The position numbers were made by a program, and so were the translations under genes. The notes beneath the pieces are model-generated. The model was given only the letters and a program-made list of their open reading frames with translations, had not been told where the DNA came from and made no database searches. 26,436 nt of DNA from a virus, in IMG/VR virus record IMGVR_UViG_3300042563_001426, positions 1-26,436 of that record. One strand, written 5' to 3'. The first letter of the stretch is position 1; every line of letters begins with the position of its first letter. Below, in pieces: positions 7,615 to 14,383 of the stretch.

Positions 7615-7934
7615 GCGGCCTTGTTTAAAAGTGCCAGCAATTTTCGGTGGCGTACATTCTGTTCTTTACGATCAATTTTTGAAATACTAACAAGACCCAA
7701 CATACTCAGATATTGTCTTGACCAAAGGACTCCAGCAAGAAAGGATTCAACTTGAGAAAGCTCACCCGCAAACAATTCAGCATCCCTAGTATAATTTGGC
7801 AATGCATCATCATTTGGATATAGTGATAATGCATCTGACGATCCGATTCTAGTAGGGCCAAACTTAAATCCTAACGCTTTTGCATTTTCTGCTGCACGAT
7901 TCAATCTTAAAATGGTGTTATATCCTATAGTCAT
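7611..7934 (-). CDS. Small conserved phage protein of unknown function
   Basis: 107 residues from ATG 7934 ('MTIGYNTILRLNRAAENAKA'). A longer frame to 8021 is open but would run into the ATPase gene, so the internal ATG is chosen; AAGAT before it is a weak ribosome site. The N-terminal helix is followed by 'LGFKFGPTRIG' and 'LSLYPNDDALP', then two helices and a basic C terminus ('KIDRKEQNVRHRKLLAL'). It sits 44 bases after the AAA+ ATPase and is the next gene in that transcript. No known domain was recognised. Confidence 0.72.
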   Translation of the reverse strand: MTIGYNTILRLNRAAENAKALGFKFGPTRIGSSDALSLYPNDDALPNYTRDAELFAGELSQVESFLAGVLWSRQYLSMLGLVSISKIDRKEQNVRHRKLLALLNKAA

Positions 7935-7978
7935 AATTGATCTTATTAGATAGGGTCTTATTGACAATGCCCCTGAAA

Positions 7979-9019
7979 TTAAATTTCTTTCATGCAAGTG
8001 GCGCGAGCCATTGCTTCCCAACGATTCGGGAAGCTCTTGCGCAGATCGGCCAACTTAGTTGCCATACGCAGGCTCATTTCACGCAACTTGTACTTGTTGG
8101 CATCCATGAATGCAATAAGCTCTTCTTGCGCACCTTCTTCAAATTCATAGTCAGCAAACAATTCACCATCCCGGGCAATTTGCTTGATACGCAAGATTTT
8201 GTCACGCATGGTATCCAGAGTCAAGTCCAGATAGTGACAACGAGATTGCAGAGCATCCAAGTGATCCTTAAGCTTCTGGCTCTTCATTCCCGAAAACTTC
8301 AGATTCGTAATGAAGATAACTGAGCCCTTGAAATCAAAGCTATCAGGGACACCATCCCGACGAAGAGCATGACTGTCAGACAACCAAGAAATCTTCCTCT
8401 TCTTGCCAGAGTCAAGTGCGCCCTTCAACAGATTCAGGCTAACATCATCAGTCAGAATAGAATCACAATCATCAAATACCAGGACACTATTGGCATCCGA
8501 ATACTTATACAGTGTCATGTACAGTCCGAGAGCAGTAGCACTGCCCTTGACAACTTCAGCACGAAGACGCTTTCCTGCCAATTGGTCAAACAATGTAGCC
8601 TTGCCAACTTCATCTTCAATGATGTAGCTTTTGCCAACTCCTGGGGGACCCGAAACAATCATCGCACGAATCTCACCAGAGATTGCCGCTTTGGTCATAT
8701 CAGTCAGAATAGCAAAACGCTCGGCAATTTCAACCATACGCTCTTCATCATTTTGCGTACATGGAACTTCCATATATTCAGCAGCAGAAGTATTCGGCAC
8801 AGTCAAATCACTTTCGTTAGCAAATTCATAAGCAGCAGGACCTGTCACTTTGATACGGACCTCATCAGTATAACCAGGGAAGTTGCCACCATTCTTGACA
8901 GTGACATGCCCACCCTTTGCCGTTTTACGATATTGTTCAACCAGGGCGAAGACCATGCCAGCAGCGTTGATGCCACGATATGCGCCAGTCTTGATACGAA
9001 TGAAAGCGTTGCTAGACAT
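7979..9019 (-). CDS. AAA+ ATPase of T4-like phage type
   Basis: 346 residues from ATG 9019; the frame is open further but the promoter at 9053..9081 occupies that part, and GGAAC precedes this ATG. Walker A GPPGVGKS (124-131), Walker B VLVFDD (179-184), sensor-1-like 'VIFITN' ending at N239, and a possible arginine finger R260 ('LQSRC') define a AAA+ module. Residues 1-110 form a phage-specific N-terminal region. Such ATPases occur in many T4-like genomes, with no proven role that I can cite; remodelling of a nucleoprotein or host protein is inference. It is the first gene after a strong promoter, so probably expressed early. Confidence 0.88.
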   Translation of the reverse strand: MSSNAFIRIKTGAYRGINAAGMVFALVEQYRKTAKGGHVTVKNGGNFPGYTDEVRIKVTGPAAYEFANESDLTVPNTSAAEYMEVPCTQNDEERMVEIAERFAILTDMTKAAISGEIRAMIVSGPPGVGKSYIIEDEVGKATLFDQLAGKRLRAEVVKGSATALGLYMTLYKYSDANSVLVFDDCDSILTDDVSLNLLKGALDSGKKRKISWLSDSHALRRDGVPDSFDFKGSVIFITNLKFSGMKSQKLKDHLDALQSRCHYLDLTLDTMRDKILRIKQIARDGELFADYEFEEGAQEELIAFMDANKYKLREMSLRMATKLADLRKSFPNRWEAMARATCMKEI

Positions 9020-9052
9020 AATTTGTTCCAATGTGTCAGTGTGTAAGAAGAT

Positions 9053-9081
9053 ATTATAGCACCTTGTTCGGGTGCTGTCAA
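9053..9081 (-). promoter_or_regulatory. Strong sigma70 promoter with palindromic spacer
   Basis: TTGACA (9081-9076), 17-base spacer, TATAAT (9058-9053), with TGC before TATAAT as an extended -10. The spacer itself is a palindrome: GCACC, seven bases, GGTGC, exactly filling it. It drives the AAA+ ATPase operon. The palindrome may be an operator. Confidence 0.9.
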
Positions 9082-9090
9082 GCAAAGACC

Positions 9091-9225
9091 TTACTGCCTG
9101 GAGGGTTTCTTTTCAGCTTCAACAGACTTGCCGCTGTACGCCTTGCCCGAGTAGTGGATCAGGCCAGTGGCAGTCTTGACAATCTTGCCGCCAGTGGAGG
9201 AAATGGTTTGGTTTTGCTTGGTCAT
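9091..9225 (-). CDS. Very small basic phage protein
   Basis: 44 residues from ATG 9225 with AAGGACC about eight bases upstream; TAA at 9091. It is rich in lysine, serine, threonine and glycine, starting 'MTKQNQTISSTGGKIVK', with 'HYSGKAYSGKSVEAEKK' near the C terminus. There is no membrane span. It lies 12 bases after 9238..9423 and shares its promoter at 9456..9484. The good ribosome site and G/C-rich third positions support it as real. Function unknown. Confidence 0.62.
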   Translation of the reverse strand: MTKQNQTISSTGGKIVKTATGLIHYSGKAYSGKSVEAEKKPSRQ

Positions 9226-9237
9226 TTGTCGGTCCTT

Positions 9238-9423
9238 TTAGTAAGAATCAAAGCCCAGATTGTGCATCGCAGCACGAAATGGTTCGGGTTCGCCCTCATC
9301 AGCGAACAGATAAATTGAACCACGGAGGTAATTTGAACATTCAGTTTCAAAAACATTGAAAGCATCAGCAATGTCGCTCAAAGTTTCAACCCGCAGAATG
9401 AAGTCATTGATTGTGTTAAGCAT
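9238..9423 (-). CDS. Small acidic phage protein of unknown function
   Basis: 61 residues from ATG 9423, preceded by AAGGGG at good spacing; a GTG seven codons up lies within the promoter leader and is rejected. Mostly helical and acidic: 'DFILRVETLSDIADAFNVFE', 'FADEGEPEPFRAAM'. It is the first gene after the promoter at 9456..9484. I do not recognise a family. Confidence 0.72.
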   Translation of the reverse strand: MLNTINDFILRVETLSDIADAFNVFETECSNYLRGSIYLFADEGEPEPFRAAMHNLGFDSY

Positions 9424-9455
9424 TTCAAACCCCTTGTTAATCACTGTAAGAACAC

Positions 9456-9484
9456 ATTATAGCAGCAAATAATACCCTTGTCAA
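9456..9484 (-). promoter_or_regulatory. Repeated strong sigma70 promoter
   Basis: TTGACA (9484-9479), 17 bases, TATAAT (9461-9456) with extended -10 TGC. It is flanked by the family's conserved sequence: AACCACACGG before the -35 and GTGTTCTTACAGTGA after the -10. It drives 9238..9423 and 9091..9225. Confidence 0.92.
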
Positions 9485-9533
9485 CCGTGTGGTTATTAGC
9501 TGTTGCTGAAAAACAACAATCAGTTTACACAGT

Positions 9534-9716
9534 TTAAGTGTGTTCCCTGAACAATTCTTTGCGTTTTTCTTCGCCCCACTGGGCATCCAGAATTAATTTG
9601 GCCTTGTTCATCATACCAAAACACAACAGCATCATTTCAGTTGTGTCATTGCACATCATTATTTGGCGCTCAATAGGTAACATTAATTCCTGAAGTCTAA
9701 TTTCAATTGGTAGCAT
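9534..9716 (-). CDS. Small phage protein of unknown function
   Basis: 60 residues from ATG 9716, two bases after the stop of 9719..9880; the frame is open further up but overlaps that gene. The sequence 'MLPIEIRLQELMLPIERQIM' contains an internal near-repeat of 'MLPIE-R' at positions 1 and 12, and ATG 9683 with AGGA just before it is an alternative start. Helical, with methionine-rich centre ('MMCNDTTEMMLLCFGMM') and a basic, acidic-mixed C terminus. Last gene of the group transcribed from 10931. No family recognised. Confidence 0.62.
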   Translation of the reverse strand: MLPIEIRLQELMLPIERQIMMCNDTTEMMLLCFGMMNKAKLILDAQWGEEKRKELFREHT

Positions 9717-9718
9717 TA

Positions 9719-9880
9719 TTATTGCCCAACCGATTGCTGATGCCGCCATTCACGCCGAAGCCACCAACGATATTTTTGAAAATATTCAGTCACATTGTAA
9801 GTTGGATTGGGGATTCCCCAGGCCTCAACTTCAGCAAGATGCTCATACCAAATTTGTTGAACCCAAAACCTAAAATTCAT
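9719..9880 (-). CDS. Small conserved tryptophan-rich phage protein
   Basis: 53 residues from ATG 9880, with AAAGAGAAA about eight bases before it. Sequence features: 'FWVQQIWYEHLAEVEAWG', then 'VTEYFQKYRWWLRREWRHQ', giving eight aromatic Trp/Tyr-rich positions and a strongly basic C-terminal helix. I recall similar short proteins with the 'YFxKYRWWLRRE' ending in other phages; their function is unknown. It begins 11 bases after the SWIM-finger gene and is followed within two bases by 9534..9716. Confidence 0.75.
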   Translation of the reverse strand: MNFRFWVQQIWYEHLAEVEAWGIPNPTYNVTEYFQKYRWWLRREWRHQQSVGQ

Positions 9881-9891
9881 GATGTTTCTCT

Positions 9892-10254
9892 TTACTTAGC
9901 CATTGCTAAATGTTTGCAGGTCCTACGGAATCCAAATCCTGTGCAAGTACATTGGTATTTACCACCACTGACAGTTACAATATATTCACTACCTGGCTTG
10001 CTACCTGGAATCTTGATCTGCCGCACACTTGACTCAACTGGCTTGCTATCAGCACCATCAATGGAAACAATGTATTGCCTACGGATGCTACGGACTGGGA
10101 AGTTAGGATTACCAGTAGTGATACAGAGAACTTCCTCAGGATTTTCCCATTTGCCAGGCTTAACTTCAGTCCCTTCATACACAGTGAATTCAGGAACATC
10201 TATGAACCAAAGATGACGCTTATCCCATCTGTAATCACGGACTTGAACTTGCAT
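9892..10254 (-). CDS. SWIM-type zinc-finger protein
   Basis: 120 residues from ATG 10254. The C terminus holds a CxC...CxH cluster, 'YQCTCTGFGFRRTCKHLAMA' (about residues 99-118), which is the SWIM zinc-finger signature; SWIM domains bind DNA or proteins. Before it, 'RQIKIPGSKPGSEYIVTVSG' is a short beta region leading into the finger, and the first 80 residues hold two more beta segments ('LWFIDVPEFTVYEGTEVKPG'). In other phages similar short SWIM proteins occur without known function. It is preceded by the membrane-protein gene at 10269..10445 and shares the transcript from 10931. Confidence 0.82.
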   Translation of the reverse strand: MQVQVRDYRWDKRHLWFIDVPEFTVYEGTEVKPGKWENPEEVLCITTGNPNFPVRSIRRQYIVSIDGADSKPVESSVRQIKIPGSKPGSEYIVTVSGGKYQCTCTGFGFRRTCKHLAMAK

Positions 10255-10268
10255 GATATGCCTTTGTA

Positions 10269-10445
10269 TTACTTACCATTGACCTTAGCTGAAATAATTC
10301 CACCTAGAATCACAACTGCTGCCCATGTTTCCATTGAATATGGAATTGCCAATGCTGGGAATAGCGTATTCAATGCCCAGATGGTCAGCAGTGGCCCAAT
10401 TGCGATTAAAAATACAAAAAATGCGATCCAAAAAATAAACTTCAT
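10269..10445 (-). CDS. Small membrane protein
   Basis: 58 residues from ATG 10445, with AAGGAAA before it; TAA at 10269. An N-terminal hydrophobic span (residues 3-22, 'FWIAFFVFLIAIGPLL' in part) is followed by 'IWALNTLFPALAIPY', and a second hydrophobic stretch 'TWAAVVILGGII' lies near residues 40-51. This gives two membrane segments with a short basic tail 'KVNGK'. It matches a small membrane protein family I recall from many phages, of unknown role. It sits nine bases after 10455..10871. Confidence 0.8.
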   Translation of the reverse strand: MKFIFWIAFFVFLIAIGPLLTIWALNTLFPALAIPYSMETWAAVVILGGIISAKVNGK

Positions 10446-10454
10446 GATTTTTCC

Positions 10455-10871
10455 TTAAACAGAAAGAGCGTACGGTTGATTCCACTTGCCGATGTTGACA
10501 TCTACATAATATGCAGTGTCAAAATAATCAGTTTGTGCGTCAGAATTATCATACCAATCTGCACCCTTCATTTCAGCAAGAACTTCCTGCAAAAACTTCT
10601 TGGCCTTACCCGAGTAATGACTACCATAGTGATAGGGGTTAACCTGTTCATACCCCGAAGTGTTGGGCGCGAACCCTCGCCCGGCTTGATAAGGATCCTG
10701 GCCGCAAGTTTCATTGCCGTTACCGATGAAATCAATAGCCCCAGACTTGATGGTCAGCACCAAAGTGGAATGATGGCGGATGGAGAGTGATCCCTTGACC
10801 TTGTACTTGGCGCAGATGGCCTTGATCTTGGGGGCGATTTTGGTCTTGGTTGCTTGGTTCACATAAGCCAT
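10455..10871 (-). CDS. Conserved phage protein of unknown function
   Basis: 138 residues from ATG 10871, preceded by AAAAGGAG. Conserved-looking blocks are 'KYKVKGSLSIRHHSTLVLTI', 'IDFIGNGNE', 'NPYHYGSHY' and the C-terminal 'AYYVDVNIGKWNQPY'. The last block ends a family I recall from several phages and some bacterial genomes; the function is unknown. Helical N terminus, then beta-rich. It is the first gene after the strong promoter at 10931, so probably early. Confidence 0.82.
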   Translation of the reverse strand: MAYVNQATKTKIAPKIKAICAKYKVKGSLSIRHHSTLVLTIKSGAIDFIGNGNETCGQDPYQAGRGFAPNTSGYEQVNPYHYGSHYSGKAKKFLQEVLAEMKGADWYDNSDAQTDYFDTAYYVDVNIGKWNQPYALSV

Positions 10872-10902
10872 GTCAAACTCCTTTTAATCACTGTAAGAAC
10901 AC

Positions 10903-10931
10903 ATTATAGCACCGAATAATACACTTGTCAA
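10903..10931 (-). promoter_or_regulatory. Repeated strong sigma70 promoter
   Basis: TTGACA (10931-10926), 17 bases, TATAAT (10908-10903), extended -10 TGC, with the flanking AACCACACGG and GTGTTCTTACAGTGA blocks of the family. It drives five genes, 10871 down to 9534. Confidence 0.93.
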
Positions 10932-10939
10932 CCGTGTGG

Positions 10940-11314
10940 TTATTTCACATTGTGAAAATAATTGTAGGGGAGACCCTTTTTGTAGCAGAAGTATTCAGGA
11001 TCATCTTCAGCATCAGCTTCCTGCAGCAACCAAGCAATGACCCGCGCACGGTTGGTACCTGTGTGCATGAGATTGGTCACACTGTCCTCAAACTTGAGGA
11101 TTGCCGCAGCCTCATCTTCCTTGCGAGCGGTTTCGCTGGCCTCGATAACACGCCCTAACTCATCCAACGCATCGTTGAATTGAGCCTCAGTCCAGGAGTC
11201 AGTGTTGATACCGCGCGGGCGAAAGCCGTAAGCATCTTTGTACATATCTGAATAAATAGTAGCAGCCTGCTCAAGCGCGGTCATGTCGTCCCAGCTTTTG
11301 AATTCGTTGCTCAT
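10940..11314 (-). CDS. Conserved phage protein of unknown function
   Basis: 124 residues from ATG 11314, preceded by AAGGAG; a GTG seven codons earlier lies in the leader. Helical and acidic, with 'WDDMTALEQAATIYSDMYKD', 'YGFRPRGINTDSW' and a C-terminal 'CYKKGLPYNYFH'. I recall phage relatives with the same 'WDDM...EQ...IYxDMYKDAYG.RPRG' beginning and unknown function. It now depends on read-through from 11656, because its own promoter is deleted (see 11325..11356). Confidence 0.8.
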   Translation of the reverse strand: MSNEFKSWDDMTALEQAATIYSDMYKDAYGFRPRGINTDSWTEAQFNDALDELGRVIEASETARKEDEAAAILKFEDSVTNLMHTGTNRARVIAWLLQEADAEDDPEYFCYKKGLPYNYFHNVK

Positions 11315-11324
11315 TTCAAGCTCC

Positions 11325-11356
11325 TTGTTAATCACTGTATAATGTACTTGTCAACC
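11325..11356 (-). promoter_or_regulatory. Deletion remnant of a repeated promoter
   Basis: The -35 TTGACA (11355-11350) is followed directly by ACTTGTAC-like sequence and the leader TACAGTGATTA, without the usual 17-base spacer and TATAAT. About 21 bases of the family's unit are missing. The TGA within TTGACA is used as the stop of 11351..11596. Confidence 0.7.
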
Positions 11357-11596
11357 GTATTGGGTGAAGCCAAAAGTTTTGAGGTCTTCCCAGGTCAGCT
11401 CACGGTCCAGGGCCAACACGGCATTGAACTTGTCCTCAGCTTCGGGACCTGTGTAGCTGAGTTCCCAGCCAACAGGCCCGCCTAGATGACAGCACAGATC
11501 CCCATCTTCAAACCTGAACAAGGAGAGTCTGATATAACGCTCGTCATAGAGAACGTGCATGTCCTGATAGAATCTGATGAAGCATTGTTTGTTCAT
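11351..11596 (-). CDS. Small phage protein of unknown function
   Basis: 81 residues from ATG 11596, preceded by AAGGAGC. A beta-rich first half ('CFIRFYQDMHVLYDE', 'IRLSLFRFEDGDL'), then 'GPVGWELSYTG' and an acidic helical tail ending 'FGFTQYG'. Its stop codon lies within the -35 box of the decayed promoter downstream, so the coding end was probably formed or moved by that deletion. No family recognised with confidence. Confidence 0.72.
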   Translation of the reverse strand: MNKQCFIRFYQDMHVLYDERYIRLSLFRFEDGDLCCHLGGPVGWELSYTGPEAEDKFNAVLALDRELTWEDLKTFGFTQYG

Positions 11597-11627
11597 GTTC
11601 GCTCCTTGTTTCTCACTGTAAGAACAC

Positions 11628-11656
11628 ATTATAGCACAGACCGATATCCGAGTCAA
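11628..11656 (-). promoter_or_regulatory. Repeated sigma70 promoter
   Basis: TTGACT (11656-11651), 17 bases, TATAAT (11633-11628), extended -10 TGC, with AACCACACGG upstream and GTGTTCTTACAGTGA downstream. It drives 11351..11596 and by read-through 10940..11314. Confidence 0.9.
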
Positions 11657-11664
11657 CCGTGTGG

Positions 11665-11883
11665 TTATTTGCTCAGAATGTCCATGAACCGACTGTTGAT
11701 AAGGTCCATTTCGTCCTGTTCAACATAAAAATCGCTGCGAGGGCAGTAATACTGGCCCTCTATGTTGTCATAATACAACACTCGCCCACTAAAATTGAAG
11801 GGACCTTCAAGACCTTTCCTAGGGCCGTACTTTGTACGCATTTCATCCATTTGGAACTTGTCTGCTATGACTTTGTAGCCCAT
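11665..11883 (-). CDS. Small phage protein of unknown function
   Basis: 72 residues from ATG 11883 with AGGGG about nine bases before it. Mixed composition with aromatic 'LYYDNIEGQYYCPRSDFYVE' in the centre and a helical acidic end ('EMDLINSRFMDIL'). No recognised domain. It has its own promoter at 11914..11941. Confidence 0.72.
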   Translation of the reverse strand: MGYKVIADKFQMDEMRTKYGPRKGLEGPFNFSGRVLYYDNIEGQYYCPRSDFYVEQDEMDLINSRFMDILSK

Positions 11884-11913
11884 CTTGAACCCCTGTTGCG
11901 TTAAAGTAAGTAC

Positions 11914-11941
11914 ATTATAACACCTTGTCAGGTGTTGTCAA
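11914..11941 (-). promoter_or_regulatory. Sigma70 promoter with palindromic spacer
   Basis: TTGACA (11941-11936), 16-base spacer, TATAAT (11919-11914). The spacer is exactly a palindrome, ACACC, six bases, GGTGT, matching in design the one at 9053..9081 with the outer base pair exchanged (A-T for G-C). Drives 11665..11883. Confidence 0.88.
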
Positions 11942-11944
11942 GCC

Positions 11945-12157
11945 TTAATACGTGCCTGGGTAAATTTTGTTGTAAGCATTGTAGAATTCTATCACCCAGT
12001 CCTCAACATCAAAGGTGTTGATACCAGTGCTTTCATGCAGTTCATTATACCAGCGATAGGCCGGGCGAACGAAGCCGCCGTTCAACTCCATCATATCGTG
12101 GATGATTCCCAGTTGGTATTCAGTGAATTCAAACATGGTAGAGTCCTTTGCGTTCAT
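11945..12157 (-). CDS. Small phage protein of unknown function
   Basis: 70 residues from ATG 12157, with GGAG six bases before it; ATG 12136 with AAGGA before it is a workable alternative. The sequence carries 'FTEYQLGIIHDMMELNGGFV', then 'YRWYNELHESTGINTFDVED', a mixed helical small protein. No family recognised. It is driven by the promoter at 12186..12214. Confidence 0.7.
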   Translation of the reverse strand: MNAKDSTMFEFTEYQLGIIHDMMELNGGFVRPAYRWYNELHESTGINTFDVEDWVIEFYNAYNKIYPGTY

Positions 12158-12185
12158 ATTGATCTCCTAATCACTGTATAAAGCT

Positions 12186-12214
12186 ATTATAGCACCGAAA
12201 AATAACCAAGTCAA
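12186..12214 (-). promoter_or_regulatory. Repeated sigma70 promoter
   Basis: TTGACT (12214-12209), 17 bases, TATAAT (12191-12186), extended -10 TGC; the family's AACCACACGG block precedes it, but the post -10 sequence (AGCTTTATACAGTGATTA) has diverged in its first half. Confidence 0.88.
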
Positions 12215-12222
12215 CCGTGTGG

Positions 12223-12390
12223 TTATTCAGCCCAAACGCGGTATTGGCCCATGCTGAAGATGTGAGTGATGAACTTTAATCCAGCCTTGGAAATGAATTC
12301 TTTTGCCATTTTTTCAGCTTCGGCAGCGTTGGAGCCTTCCAAAACTGTGATGCGTTGGCTATCAGTACCGATAACGATTGCTTGGATCAT
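12223..12390 (-). CDS. Small phage protein of unknown function
   Basis: 55 residues from ATG 12390, with AAGGGGAAC before it; a longer frame reaches into the promoter and is rejected. A beta-alpha-beta pattern ('MIQAIVIGTDSQRITVLEG', 'AEAEKMAKEFISKAG', 'KFITHIFSMGQYRVW') suggests a compact ferredoxin-like fold, which is inference. Own promoter at 12425..12452. No family recognised. Confidence 0.7.
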   Translation of the reverse strand: MIQAIVIGTDSQRITVLEGSNAAEAEKMAKEFISKAGLKFITHIFSMGQYRVWAE

Positions 12391-12424
12391 GATTTGTTCC
12401 CCTTGTTGCTCACTGTAAGAACAC

Positions 12425-12452
12425 ATTATAGCACATCAACAGGACCTGTCAA
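12425..12452 (-). promoter_or_regulatory. Repeated sigma70 promoter
   Basis: TTGACA (12452-12447), 16 bases, TATAAT (12430-12425), extended -10 TGC, and the GTGTTCTTACAGTGA leader. The block before -35 is replaced by the tail of the terminator at 12456..12494. Confidence 0.88.
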
Positions 12453-12455
12453 CAA

Positions 12456-12494
12456 AAAGGTAAGCGTGATGTTGCTTTTACACAACATCACGCT
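12456..12494 (-). terminator. Rho-independent terminator of the sugar operon
   Basis: A 12-bp perfect stem (AGCGTGATGTTG with CAACATCACGCT, 8-base loop), followed on the minus strand by TACCTTTTT. It lies 16 bases past the stop of 12510..13643 and abuts the next promoter. Confidence 0.88.
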
Positions 12495-12509
12495 ATCAGT
12501 TTCATCAGT

Positions 12510-13643
12510 TTATGGGTAGTATTTCGTTAGCCAATCTAGGTCTGTGCGACTATCATTGACTTCATACCAGCCTTTTCCACCATAAATATTTTTAACAGAT
12601 TGGAAATATTCTTCATACATAAGAGCAACTCGGTCTAAACTAAAGTTATCAACTGCCCATTTACGACAATTATGAGGATCAATTTTATCAATATTTTTTG
12701 CTGCCCAAGTAAATTGTTCAAATGTACGGCAACGATATCCAGTAAGTCCATGTATATTATTTTCAGCGAATGATCCCCAATCAGTAGATATAGTAGGAGT
12801 TCCACTTAGGAGTAATTCAATTTGAACTCCACCAAATGGTTCAACATACATACTAGGAACAAATGCACCTTTTGCTTTGCTCATTAATTGTTTTCTAGTA
12901 GGTACATCAGCATATCCAATAAATTCAACATGAGATGGAGTTTCTGTGTATCCCATGTCAGATAAACTACCTTGACCAGCAATTTTTAATTTAGCACCAA
13001 TAGCAGCAGTAGCCTGAATAGCTACATTAACACCTTTACCATCATATACTCTACCTAGAAATAGAAAATAGTCTTCTTTTTCTTCAGGTTTAAATTCAAA
13101 ATCTTCAATTTCAAAGTAATTTGGAATAACAACATCATACCAATCTTGTTTACATGAACCTACTGCTGGTAAACCATAATAAGCATGATAGATAGCATAA
13201 CTTTCAAAGATTTTAAATCTAGCGAAGTGTCCACCAGCATAACCAATACCAGGTTCAACTATGATCATATCAGGATGAGCATCACAGATTGCTTTATGAC
13301 CATATCCCCAAAATGGCAATAAGAAATCACCAGGTTGTTTGCGTTTACCAATTTCTGCTATGGCATTTCTATAAAATGTTTGATAAGCATGATCATTAAC
13401 ATCAAACTTGAAAAAGTTTTTACGCCAATCATAATTACCGTATGCTTTTTCCAAGTCACTGTTATTGACTACCGTTACATGTTCATCGCATATAAGATCG
13501 GATTCTTCATGACCGTAATGAATGATGGTATGCCCACGGGCTTTCATCATTTTTCCGAATTTTACAACTTTTTGTGTGTAGGCACAAGCATTATACTCTT
13601 TGCTTGATACTGTATGCGGCAGGCCTAAAATATGAAATCTCAT
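12510..13643 (-). CDS. GT-B fold glycosyltransferase (GT4-like)
   Basis: 377 residues. The C-terminal half has the GT4-type donor-site signature: E268-PFGGVQI-E276 (E-x7-E), preceded by '[15 protein letters not shown]' and followed by '[20 protein letters not shown]'. The nucleotide-binding start of the C-domain, '[20 protein letters not shown]' (191-210), is also typical. The N-domain opens with '[10 protein letters not shown]' and has a '[10 protein letters not shown]' turn. It transfers a sugar from a nucleotide donor; the acceptor is not visible. Its start overlaps the previous stop by four bases, and it is the last gene before the terminator at 12456..12494. Confidence 0.9.
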   Translation of the reverse strand: MRFHILGLPHTVSSKEYNACAYTQKVVKFGKMMKARGHTIIHYGHEESDLICDEHVTVVNNSDLEKAYGNYDWRKNFFKFDVNDHAYQTFYRNAIAEIGKRKQPGDFLLPFWGYGHKAICDAHPDMIIVEPGIGYAGGHFARFKIFESYAIYHAYYGLPAVGSCKQDWYDVVIPNYFEIEDFEFKPEEKEDYFLFLGRVYDGKGVNVAIQATAAIGAKLKIAGQGSLSDMGYTETPSHVEFIGYADVPTRKQLMSKAKGAFVPSMYVEPFGGVQIELLLSGTPTISTDWGSFAENNIHGLTGYRCRTFEQFTWAAKNIDKIDPHNCRKWAVDNFSLDRVALMYEEYFQSVKNIYGGKGWYEVNDSRTDLDWLTKYYP

Positions 13644-14383
13644 TTATATATATGTTCCGGGTAAGTATGGTGATAATGCCAGCCTGGATAACCTTTTGTT
13701 CCACCAGGGGTACTACTAATCTGGCAATAATTTGGATTACCTGACGCTATCCAAGCCTCATGGTCAAATCTATAAGTATTCTTGTCTATTGTATATCCTG
13801 TATACATGCTTTTTGATCCCATAACATAATCATCAGGATGAGGTAAATGAGTAAGTCGTTTAACGTAATCACTATTTGCCCACCAAAATCCACCACTGTA
13901 ATGCGGCCATAAACATTGTTTCTTATCTATTCCCACAAAAGGTTTATCTATGTAGTTTGTTCCTACTGTGTCAAACCCTTCATCTAATTTAGCAATACAA
14001 TCACGCCAGCGATCTATATGCCAATATTCCATGTATTTACGCCAATCATGAATACCGTGATTACCGATATGAGTAATACCTTTCAAATGGAAATATAATA
14101 TATATTCACTCTCGGTAGCATTATCACCCAATGATTTAACTAGTGATAAAGTAGGCCATTCCATTAAATCGCTACGATCACTTGAATGTACTATGCGTAT
14201 ATTATCTCGCCCTTCAACTAATTTAACTAATTCTAAAAACTTAGTCAAATCACCATTTAGGCTCAAAAATATAGTTGCATTATCTACTAAATCAGATTTT
14301 AGCAGTCTGTTTATTTGCTCAATGCTTTGCTTCTGACTACCTGGCAAATCGCAACATTGATACACGACCTTTAAGGGTTTCAT
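13640..14383 (-). CDS. Putative glycosyltransferase-like protein
   Basis: 247 residues starting at ATG 14383 with a four-base overlap on the upstream stop. A Rossmann-like opening '[20 protein letters not shown]' is followed by a GT-A-like acceptor/metal region '[14 protein letters not shown]...HDWR' (about 95-115) and 'GTNYIDKPF', '[14 protein letters not shown]', a pattern I know from sugar-transfer proteins in phage and bacterial surface-polysaccharide clusters. No DxD motif is clear. Its position between a methyltransferase and a glycosyltransferase supports a glycan role. Family assignment is moderate. Confidence 0.72.
   Translation of the reverse strand: MKPLKVVYQCCDLPGSQKQSIEQINRLLKSDLVDNATIFLSLNGDLTKFLELVKLVEGRDNIRIVHSSDRSDLMEWPTLSLVKSLGDNATESEYILYFHLKGITHIGNHGIHDWRKYMEYWHIDRWRDCIAKLDEGFDTVGTNYIDKPFVGIDKKQCLWPHYSGGFWWANSDYVKRLTHLPHPDDYVMGSKSMYTGYTIDKNTYRFDHEAWIASGNPNYCQISSTPGGTKGYPGWHYHHTYPEHIYK

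Noticed and set aside
7935-7978. Promoter before 7611..7934 (TTGTCA with TAATAA)
   Set aside because: Spacing is about 13 bases and the boxes are poor; the gene is likely read from 9081.
8369-9046. Long plus-strand open frame of 225 codons, and another at 8403..8627
   Set aside because: They lie antisense to the AAA+ ATPase, whose Walker motifs and promoter are clear; no ribosome site or recognisable protein.
9496-9520. Possible terminator hairpin (TGTTG with CAACA)
   Set aside because: The stem is five bases, and no proper T-run follows on the minus strand.
11884-11945. Hairpin CACCT-AGGTG as a terminator before 11665..11883
   Set aside because: It lies between -35 and -10 of a promoter and has no T-run; it is better read as a palindromic spacer or operator.
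13640-13655. TATAAATG-like sequence at the GT-B glycosyltransferase start as a promoter
   Set aside because: It includes the start codon itself and lies within the upstream coding overlap.
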